Below, piece by piece: positions 62,201 through 64,000 of a stretch of DNA of 64,000 nucleotides; the stretch's first letter is position 1, and each line of letters starts with the position of its first letter. Both the position numbers and the translations under genes were made by a program. The stretch lies in assembly GCF_004210375.1 (NCBI RefSeq), contig NC_134835.1, positions 73,314,447-73,378,446 on the forward strand, given 5' to 3'. Below the pieces are notes generated by a model that saw only the letters and a program-made list of their open reading frames with translations, had not been told where the DNA came from and ran no database searches. The stretch comes from Tachypleus tridentatus. Its lineage: Eukaryota; Arthropoda; Merostomata; Xiphosura; Limulidae.

Positions 62201-64000
62201 TTGTTGAAAATGTGTTAAAAGTAATGTGCACAGATGCAACAAAATCAGCAAGTACAAGGGGAATAGTTTTAAAACTTTGCTATAAAATACAAAACAGAAT
62301 TGTTAAACTAGTTCAATAAAATGTTTTTATGACCAACCATTGTTTGAAGTATGCATAAATGTATAGATTTTATTTTAAAACGTTAATTATGTGTAAACAA
62401 TATGCATTATAGTTTTAATTATATCAGTTACTTCAATATCTTAAAAAAGTATAAATAAGCAGGTACTTTCCAAATTACTTATCTAATCTATATTAAACGA
62501 TTTCTTATTTATCAGACGTTTTCAAAGAGCAATATATAAATGAAAAAATTATCCAATAATGAATAATTATTCAAATGAAAATGTTATATTGCAGTAGGTA
62601 GAAAATAACTTGAGAAAGTCTTTCTCTGTAAATGAATGTAAACAATATATATGTTATAAAAAGAAATTAACTTACTATTTAGTAATTATAAATGAAAATT
62701 ATATTTCTTATGGATATAGTCTGTTGAATATAAAAGTATGAGAGTATAAAACATTCTACTAAGTGAAGATTAAAATAGTTTTTTAATATGGCAGGAAAAA
62801 CTTCAAGAATTAAATGCTATGTTTGAGCAGCTTGAGGATGAAAATAAAACTTTAAAAAATTCTTTAAAGGACATAAACGAAAGTTTTCAGCATAGTAAGG
62901 TATGTAATTCTTTTTTTTAAATACAGAATAAACAAGCTGTAAAAGTGGCATTACAGTTTTCACTTTATTAGCTAAGTAGTGAAAAAACCTTTTTTTCTAT
63001 AGAATTATGGTTAATTGCTATATGAAATAAATTATATTACCTGTTGACAACATAATGTTTTCCAATGCAAACATCTTTCATTCAATTTAAGATGTTAAAT
63101 ATGTTTGATATGATTAACAGGAACTTGGGTACAAATTAAATTCTTTTGCCAATATATTAAGTTTAAACTGTTTGTAAATCACTTTGTAACACTTTCAAGT
63201 TTTAATTTGTTAACTGTTTGTAGTTTTATTTTAAACGAAAAATGTGCACAAATATAAAACTTTGCTTGCCTACAAATTGATATTTTTAGAAATTTTGAAT
63301 GTTAGTTAATATTTTATCATTTATTCTTCATGAAAGAAAGTCTACTTCCTGAAAGTGTTGGGATTATTGGGTTAATTTGTTGTTTGGTGCTAAAATTTTA
63401 TTTTTAAAATGTTAATACTTCTATGTCTTGGAACTTGCACTGTTCCTTTAAAACTAGTAACAGAAACATTCTATGGGCAATATGTAGATATTTATGTATT
63501 TAATTTATAGGTAAAAAATGTGGAAATTTTATTTTAAATTGTTAAATAGCTAGGAAACTAGATATCTTACTTCGATAATGATATAGATTAAATTTCTTGC
63601 ATGTATGTGAGTTTGTTAGAAACTCCTAGTTACTGCATTTTAATTTATTAAATGCACATTAAATTTAAGAGATATACATTTGGTTATAGTATAGATTTTC
63701 TATTAAAATTGTTCTTTCATTTTTGTAAGCAAAAATCAGTTATTTTGTTTGTTTCTCTTGTTTTCATGTGAAAATTTCAAAATTCTAAATAGAACAATAA
63801 ATACAACATTTTCTGAAATGATTAATAAGAGATGTTTGTTTGTTTACTATACATGCCATCACTCACTCGTGATATTCTTGAATGTTTTTCTTAATGTGTA
63901 ACTTATGAGTATTTCATACAAACATTTACAATTTTTTCTTATTCTGTAGAAAGAGCTAGAAAAGTTGTCATTTGTGGAGCAAGAACTCAAAGAGGATAAT
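14115..64000 (+). CDS. SYCP1: SYCP1-like synaptonemal complex protein 1 (5' part, 16 exons)
   Basis: Sixteen exons join into one frame of 487 codons with no stop, and every intron obeys GT-AG with matching phases. The product is almost entirely heptad-rich coiled coil after residue ~60. Residues ~56-70 (ILLP-N-SEALKNN) correspond to the human tip NFLPVLEQVGNSD. Residues ~92-97 (LKWKVT) match KKWKVS, and [19 protein letters not shown] matches KLQENRKIIEAQRKAIQEL, followed by QNEKLSTKL versus GNEKVSLKL. This is known as the best-conserved part of animal SYCP1. SYCP1 spans the central region of the synaptonemal complex: N-termini meet at the midline and C-termini bind chromosome axes in meiotic prophase. 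The ATG at 14115 gives a 36-codon first coding exon, and an untranslated exon may lie upstream. Roughly half of the protein (about 970 residues in mammals) lies beyond the window. Another long coiled-coil protein is possible, but the ordered matches make this unlikely. Confidence 0.8.
14527..14599 (+). CDS. SYCP1: SYCP1-like exon 2
   Basis: Acceptor attgtcag and donor gtaagc. It reads [17 protein letters not shown] then DSCILLP and ends one base into a codon (phase 1). The ILLP end lines up with the human NFLP tip. Confidence 0.75.
15940..17960 (+). mobile_element. Penelope-like retroelement remnant
   Basis: Several frames together show the order of a Penelope-like reverse transcriptase: [20 protein letters not shown] (16204 on); then [16 protein letters not shown] and a [10 protein letters not shown] block (16470-16560); a VSFDIKIS-like block near 16850; [12 protein letters not shown] (about 17139), where the family has W.RYVDD; FT.EMESEN.IPFLDVKV (17250-17300); and a [11 protein letters not shown] block with later RA and C residues (17320-17520). 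These elements copy RNA into DNA at chromosome ends or breaks. The catalytic YVDD is replaced by YMNH and stops abound, so it is inactive. No GIY-YIG endonuclease is visible. A tail with tctgaagaag..gaaac lies at 17919-17952. Confidence 0.7.
18850..19690 (+). mobile_element. DIRS-like retroelement fragment (RNase H part)
   Basis: The clearest part reads [11 protein letters not shown] (near 19385), then [16 protein letters not shown] (19463 on) and [20 protein letters not shown] (19550-19610). This matches the RNase H region of DIRS/Ngaro-type tyrosine-recombinase retroelements (DAS..GWG, LHIN.LEL.A, DN...V.YIN.QGG..S). Upstream frames from 18850 look like the same kind of sequence but are less certain. 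Stops and shifts show it is dead. Confidence 0.55.
20221..20480 (+). mobile_element. Family X DNA element, copy 2 (5' end only)
   Basis: It begins gtcacattttgttatgc and continues through caaccactggctatagattt, tctagaacccatgagaaacac and an acceptor-like ttttcaatatt before an ATG at 20448 reading [10 protein letters not shown]. This is the same order as copies 1 and 4. It stops where the I-like LINE begins, so the LINE interrupted or replaced it. Confidence 0.7.
20480..25040 (+). mobile_element. I-like LINE, copy 1 (decayed, internally deleted)
   Basis: This copy matches the one at 32929-38913 along most of its length but lacks the 5' UTR. Pieces in order: ORF1 start MDTPQIKKK at 20521; an ORF1 body with [15 protein letters not shown] and [10 protein letters not shown] (20820-20940); the decayed zinc-knuckle region (to 21290); an endonuclease remnant (21780-22440); an RT fragment with motif C as [10 protein letters not shown] (FVDD at 23110-23121); an RNase H with [16 protein letters not shown] and YTDSLS (23970-24160); and a C-terminal finger [15 protein letters not shown] (24560-24610). 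The RT lacks motif A, removed by a deletion near 23050. One hairpin unit lies in the 3' UTR (24838-24915). The end is ggcacagatagcccaatagctttgtgg with a (ctac)n tail at 25020-25040. Confidence 0.8.
25041..26672. other. Distal intron 2, nothing supported
   Basis: AT-rich intronic DNA with no recognisable element. Short reading frames only. Confidence 0.5.
26673..26791 (+). CDS. SYCP1: SYCP1-like exon 3
   Basis: Acceptor aatgttag, donor gtatgt, 119 nt. It reads [13 protein letters not shown] through [17 protein letters not shown], ending in phase 0. It is separated from exon 2 by a 12-kb intron packed with retroelements. LKWKVTTE corresponds to human KKWKVSTE. Confidence 0.85.
27135..27268 (+). 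CDS. SYCP1: SYCP1-like exon 4
   Basis: Acceptor ttatgtag, donor gtaaga, 134 nt, ending in phase 2. It carries the most conserved block of the family: [19 protein letters not shown] followed by [14 protein letters not shown] and an HHDICQ end matching the human R-HLCN region. Confidence 0.9.
28107..28770 (+). mobile_element. CR1-like LINE 3' fragment in intron 4
   Basis: One open stretch reads [18 protein letters not shown], then a [16 protein letters not shown] block and [19 protein letters not shown], ending at a stop near 28426. These are the thumb and post-RT motifs of CR1/jockey-type LINE reverse transcriptases (DLGV, SLVRPHLEY..Q.W, LE.VQRRA). Degraded sequence follows with [20 protein letters not shown] (28600-28655). 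It is truncated at the 5' side, as usual for LINEs. Bases 27269-28100 and 28770-29189 of the same intron show nothing I can assign, except a GC-richer block at 27490-27540 resembling the end of a short DNA element. Confidence 0.7.
29190..29263 (+). CDS. SYCP1: SYCP1-like exon 5
   Basis: Acceptor gtttttag, donor gtgagt, 74 nt, ending in phase 1. It reads [18 protein letters not shown].., aligning with human NATRHLCNLLKETC. Confidence 0.85.
29264..29947 (+). other. Intron 5, nothing supported
   Basis: 684 bp of AT-rich intronic sequence without a recognisable element. Confidence 0.6.
29948..30006 (+). CDS. SYCP1: SYCP1-like exon 6
   Basis: Acceptor tatgtag, donor gttagt, 59 nt, ending in phase 0. 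It reads [19 protein letters not shown], aligning with human REETRQVYMDLNNNIEKMI. Confidence 0.85.
31200..32917 (+). mobile_element. DIRS-like element, 5' half (split by LINE insertion)
   Basis: A palm motif reads [14 protein letters not shown] (31423 on), where DIRS-type reverse transcriptases have Y.DDWLL. The continuation in a shifted frame gives [20 protein letters not shown], fitting the following region. Later parts (31740-32300) look like RNase H and linker sequence with frequent stops. The sequence is interrupted at 32918-32928 by the LINE and resumes at 38925. Bases 30007-31200 before it show nothing secure. It is pseudogenised throughout. Confidence 0.5.
33369..34639 (+). pseudogene. 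LINE copy 2 ORF1 (gag-like, zinc knuckles)
   Basis: ORF1 encodes an RNA-binding gag-like protein. The start ATG at 33369 (MDPPSKKFK) is supported by the matching start in copy 1 (MDTPQIKKK) and is followed by a frameshift. The main frame then reads through [15 protein letters not shown] and [14 protein letters not shown] to three zinc knuckles: [28 protein letters not shown] and [15 protein letters not shown] (33950-34110). A second frameshift near 34130 moves the frame into the C-terminal basic, Ser/Pro-rich part (to 34639, ending in [12 protein letters not shown]). The protein would coat LINE RNA. Confidence 0.85.
34642..38104 (+). pseudogene. LINE copy 2 ORF2 (endonuclease, RT, RNase H)
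   Basis: The ATG at 34642 opens MATLIQ and meets a stop at once. The endonuclease shows [11 protein letters not shown] (GDFN expected), AIDLSVC and GSDHFPI (35040-35275), with a frameshift near 35035. The RT retains the region [18 protein letters not shown], then [14 protein letters not shown] and motif A as [13 protein letters not shown] (Asp at 36379-36381). At about 36411 it jumps to sequence that follows motif C in copy 1, so motifs B and C (Y/F-x-DD) are missing. RNase H has [20 protein letters not shown] and GNELADTAA, split by a frameshift near 37300. A C-terminal finger [15 protein letters not shown] follows, and the stop is at 38102-38104. It normally nicks target DNA and reverse-transcribes the LINE RNA. 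This copy cannot. Confidence 0.85.
38208..38690 (+). repeat. Tandem repeats with hairpins in the LINE 3' UTR
   Basis: Two and a half units begin at 38208 (169 bp), 38377 (205 bp) and 38582 (partial). Each opens with accaggactggaaag-ccaacttcaggtga and contains a hairpin, for example gactaacg (38244-38251) with cgttagtc (38282-38289) inside ccagga (38217-38222) with tcctgg (38291-38296). LINE copy 1 has one unit only, at 24838-24915. Confidence 0.85.
38925..39200 (+). mobile_element. DIRS-like element, resumed 3' part
   Basis: Directly after the LINE duplication a frame continues [20 protein letters not shown].., resembling the tyrosine-recombinase region of DIRS elements (R..E...L...DLSW.G). 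It continues the frame that reads into the insertion site from the left. The end of the element is not clear. Confidence 0.4.
39200..40879. other. Distal intron 6, nothing firmly assigned
   Basis: Intronic sequence. Block 39230-40320 is less AT-rich and may be the remaining 3' part of the DIRS-like element or another old repeat. I see no domain. Confidence 0.4.
40880..40949 (+). CDS. SYCP1: SYCP1-like exon 7
   Basis: Acceptor gttaaacag, donor gtgagt, 70 nt, ending in phase 1. It reads [20 protein letters not shown].., aligning with human AFEELRVQAE..RLEMHF. An 11-kb intron precedes it. Confidence 0.85.
41336..41409 (+). CDS. SYCP1: SYCP1-like exon 8
   Basis: Donor gtttgt, ending in phase 0. 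The acceptor was chosen at 41335 (attcttcag) because only this joins exon 7 in the frame [17 protein letters not shown].. . A second AG at 41341-41342, 7 nt downstream, would shift the frame. Confidence 0.75.
41722..42020 (+). mobile_element. Family X DNA element, copy 3 (MITE-like deletion form)
   Basis: The 5' end (ggtcacattttgttatgcc.., catactagaaccc) is joined near 41810 directly to the 3' untranslated part (aatgttccttgtggtaaatg, ..aacatctgttattaaaacc, ..atgaagtttaaatttgc). The whole coding region seen in copies 1 and 4 is missing. It is therefore a non-autonomous form of about 300 bp. Confidence 0.7.
42169..43835 (+). mobile_element. Tc1-type transposon, complete, inactive
   Basis: A 1667-bp element begins CAGTCATGTGAAAAAG and ends with its inverse, flanked by TA (42167-42168 and 43836-43837). 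The inverted repeats are about 264 bp (42169-42432 and 43572-43835) and each carries an outer (gtgaaaaagttaggg) and inner (gaggaaaagttagg) direct repeat: the IR/DR arrangement known from Sleeping Beauty-like Tc1 elements. It lies in intron 8 of the SYCP1-like gene, in the same direction. Confidence 0.92.
42549..43515 (+). pseudogene. Tc1 transposase (DD34E), broken
   Basis: It starts at [16 protein letters not shown] and has a paired helix-turn-helix DNA-binding region ([13 protein letters not shown], later SSRDLQQAL and [17 protein letters not shown]). A frameshift lies near 42935, then the catalytic domain: WTDKSK (Asp at 43003-43005), [10 protein letters not shown] (Asp at 43276-43278) and [12 protein letters not shown] (Glu at 43381-43383). 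The last two are 35 residues apart, as expected for DD34E. Stops fall after LRPSV (about 43237), at LE*PSQS (about 43348) and near the end (43513). All three catalytic residues survive, but the gene cannot give a full protein. It would cut and paste the element at TA sites. Confidence 0.9.
44283..44391 (+). CDS. SYCP1: SYCP1-like exon 9
   Basis: Acceptor ttgttcag, donor gtagtt, 109 nt, ending in phase 1. It reads [19 protein letters not shown] and on to [12 protein letters not shown], aligning with human QVSLLLIQITEKENKMKDL. Confidence 0.85.
44604..46165 (+). mobile_element. Family X DNA element, copy 4 (decayed)
   Basis: It starts atcacatttttttatgc, continues caccactggttatagattt and ctagaacatgagaaacacac, and has an acceptor-like tttctttcag before an ATG at 44818: [20 protein letters not shown] and [13 protein letters not shown]. 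The frame then breaks. Later pieces match copy 1 (..GTTGCTCATGAT.. and the acidic region near 45170-45290). The 3' part (agtgttcattgtggtat.. to atgaagtttaaatttgcaggcc) ends near 46165. It lies in intron 9, whose remainder (46166-47242) shows nothing I can name. Confidence 0.65.
47243..47337 (+). CDS. SYCP1: SYCP1-like exon 10
   Basis: Acceptor tgttttcag, donor gtaagt, 95 nt, ending in phase 0. It reads [20 protein letters not shown] and [10 protein letters not shown], a regular coiled coil. Confidence 0.85.
47338..48246 (+). other. Intron 10, unassigned
   Basis: Block 47700-48080 is less AT-rich than its surroundings and may be a repeat fragment, but no domain or terminal repeat is visible. 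Confidence 0.5.
48247..48431 (+). CDS. SYCP1: SYCP1-like exon 11
   Basis: Acceptor cttaccag, donor gtatag, 185 nt, the longest exon here, ending in phase 2. It reads [17 protein letters not shown] through [20 protein letters not shown]. Confidence 0.85.
49209..49522 (+). repeat. 5' LTR
   Basis: It begins TG and ends CA (314 bp) and is matched by 51064-51338. No clear primer-binding site was recognised after it (gcaaaaatttcaac follows). Confidence 0.7.
51064..51338 (+). repeat. 3' LTR
   Basis: 275 bp, matching the 5' LTR with many substitutions and gaps, so the insertion is old. No exact target-site duplication was recognised. Confidence 0.7.
51380..51980 (+). repeat. ~200-bp repeat family, two tandem units
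   Basis: Two related units (from about 51380 and about 51600) share gtattgtaataa.., ..agaagaataa, ..gttctaaagtaactgaac.. and tacaactg. The second ends with cacagacacctactgtaaagaat. Related copies occur at 53905-54250 and 56765-57110. Confidence 0.7.
52454..52521 (+). CDS. SYCP1: SYCP1-like exon 12
   Basis: Acceptor tcttacag, donor gtaaga, 68 nt, ending in phase 1. It reads [20 protein letters not shown] with a short SC end. Its entry phase fits exon 11 although a 2.1-kb LTR element lies in the intron between them. Confidence 0.8.
53430..53675 (+). mobile_element. SINE family A, old copy
   Basis: The order is that of family A (ccatggccagatg.., ccatcccaccagacatg.., cagctgtgag.., tggctacatttcctgtagtc.., gatagcccttgtgtagctttttgc) but with many changes and a lost B box, so this copy is much older than those at 7567-8837. 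Confidence 0.7.
53905..54250 (+). repeat. ~200-bp repeat family, two tandem units
   Basis: Two units (about 53905-54095 and 54105-54250) share attgtaacagcagagatagag, gttctaaagtaactgaacc and ctgtgtg-actttaga with the copies at 51380 and 56765. Confidence 0.7.
54706..56160 (+). pseudogene. hAT-like (DUF4371/ZNF862-type) transposase remnant
   Basis: The start at 54706 reads [19 protein letters not shown], then [20 protein letters not shown] (to about 54870), matching the N-terminal region of this family (VQKW..EDL....W L.Y). Broken sequence follows with [18 protein letters not shown] (55040-55100). The last block (55864-56160) reads [17 protein letters not shown], ..[20 protein letters not shown] and VAGLSKGF, matching the C-terminal L...Y..IV.HLE....F.L....F.DLL.P...LS part. 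Stops and frameshifts break every domain. It would have been a cut-and-paste transposase with an N-terminal zinc finger. It sits between copies of the ~200-bp repeat family in intron 12. Confidence 0.65.
56765..57110 (+). repeat. ~200-bp repeat family, one unit
   Basis: It contains gactgtatttctaataaccgag, agaagaataattcattttgc, taactgaaccagtctgtgtag and ggatacaactgg, then cacagacacctaccataaagaat as at 51935. Confidence 0.65.
57279..57734. mobile_element. hAT-type MITE, 456 bp
   Basis: The inverted ends are caggggcatagattt...gggggatgat and its partner atcatcccccccc..gatctacgcccctg. The flanks catatgtt (57271-57278) and catatgat (57735-57742) form an 8-bp target duplication with one mismatch, as expected for hAT elements. 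No coding capacity is visible. Confidence 0.75.
58018..58090. repeat. TA/CA simple repeat
   Basis: Alternating catatatacatatatata and cacacac runs form an imperfect dinucleotide microsatellite. Confidence 0.7.
58887..59466. mobile_element. Short inverted-repeat element, 580 bp
   Basis: It begins cagagatgctaac.., ..gagcgtaat-att and ends with the inverse (attacgctcaaat.., gttggcatctctg), giving inverted ends of about 40 bp. An acatta flank is present on both sides. The inside has a 79-codon + strand frame (58987-59226) of unknown meaning. Confidence 0.65.
59663..59755 (+). mobile_element. SINE 3' part, third type
   Basis: It has a B-box-like aattcgattccctcggtggg, then ctcagcagatagcccaatgtggctttgctataag and a (ac)n end. 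The head is missing. The tail core is the one shared by the other SINEs and the LINEs. Confidence 0.65.
60041..60102 (+). CDS. SYCP1: SYCP1-like exon 13
   Basis: Acceptor ttcaatag, donor gtaagt, 62 nt, ending in phase 0. It reads [20 protein letters not shown]. Confidence 0.8.
60344..60418 (+). CDS. SYCP1: SYCP1-like exon 14
   Basis: Acceptor atttttag, donor gtataa, exactly 25 codons, phase 0 at both ends. It reads [19 protein letters not shown] and GKRLLE. Confidence 0.8.
60419..62794 (+). other. Intron 14, possible gag-like debris
   Basis: Between about 60990 and 61560 the composition is richer in G and A. The + strand, with stops ignored, reads charged helical sequence (for example [12 protein letters not shown] and KISIERIQ). 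This resembles decayed retroelement gag, but no family motif is visible. The 149-codon open frame on the - strand here (60872-61321) looks like its antisense. The rest is AT-rich and empty. Confidence 0.3.
62795..62899 (+). CDS. SYCP1: SYCP1-like exon 15
   Basis: Acceptor atatggcag (a weak pyrimidine tract), donor gtatgt, 35 codons, phase 0 at both ends. It reads [20 protein letters not shown] and [12 protein letters not shown]. Confidence 0.8.
62900..63949 (+). other. Intron 15, nothing supported
   Basis: 1050 bp of AT-rich sequence without recognisable features. Confidence 0.6.
63950..64000 (+). CDS. SYCP1: SYCP1-like exon 16 (cut by window edge)
   Basis: Acceptor attctgtag. It is open in phase 0 to the last base: [17 protein letters not shown]. 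The exon and the gene continue to the right. Confidence 0.75.

Noticed and set aside
1-64000. CRISPR arrays, operons or other bacterial systems
   Set aside because: No spaced direct-repeat array, ribosome-binding sites or compact genes are seen. Spliced exons and SINEs show animal DNA.

Overview
The window is eukaryotic nuclear DNA: AT-rich, with short spliced exons separated by kilobase introns and a heavy load of decayed transposable elements. Two tRNA-headed SINE families, Penelope-like, DIRS-like, CR1-like and I-like retroelements, Tc1 and hAT elements suggest an arthropod. The SINE sequences look like those I associate with horseshoe crabs (Xiphosura). That placement rests on memory and is moderate.

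The only host gene I can support runs on the + strand from 14115 off the right edge. Sixteen exons join in one open frame with consistent phases (1461 nt, 487 codons) and encode the N-terminal part of a long coiled-coil protein. It aligns with SYCP1, the transverse-filament protein of the synaptonemal complex, from the N-terminal tip (LLP..SEAL) through the first coiled-coil block. The C-terminal part lies beyond 64000. The first 14 kb holds no confident host gene, only one isolated exon candidate at 101-158.

Mobile DNA fills the rest. Bases 1-8840 carry SINEs, a foldback repeat, a DUF4371/hAT-like remnant (5040-5821, -) and a copy of an unclassified arthropod transposon, here called family X (about 5921-7532, -). 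Intron 2 (14600-26672) holds a Penelope-like remnant, a DIRS-like fragment, a truncated family X copy and a decayed I-like LINE. Intron 6 (30007-40879) holds a DIRS-like element split by a full-length, pseudogenised LINE (32929-38913) with an 11-bp target-site duplication. Intron 8 has a deleted family X copy and a complete but inactive Tc1 element with TA duplication (42169-43835). Intron 9 has a fourth family X copy. Intron 11 has a shrunken LTR element (49209-51338) with zinc knuckle, protease-side, integrase and RT pieces in the order IN before RT. Intron 12 has a hAT-like pseudogene, a roughly 200-bp repeat family and two short inverted-repeat elements.

The most notable points are the SYCP1 homologue in a probable chelicerate, the Gmr1-like pol order, the unclassified family X, the LINE 3' UTR hairpin that keeps pairing while its sequence changes, and the 3' tail shared by the LINEs and the SINEs. 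No protein-coding ORF of a mobile element in the window is intact.
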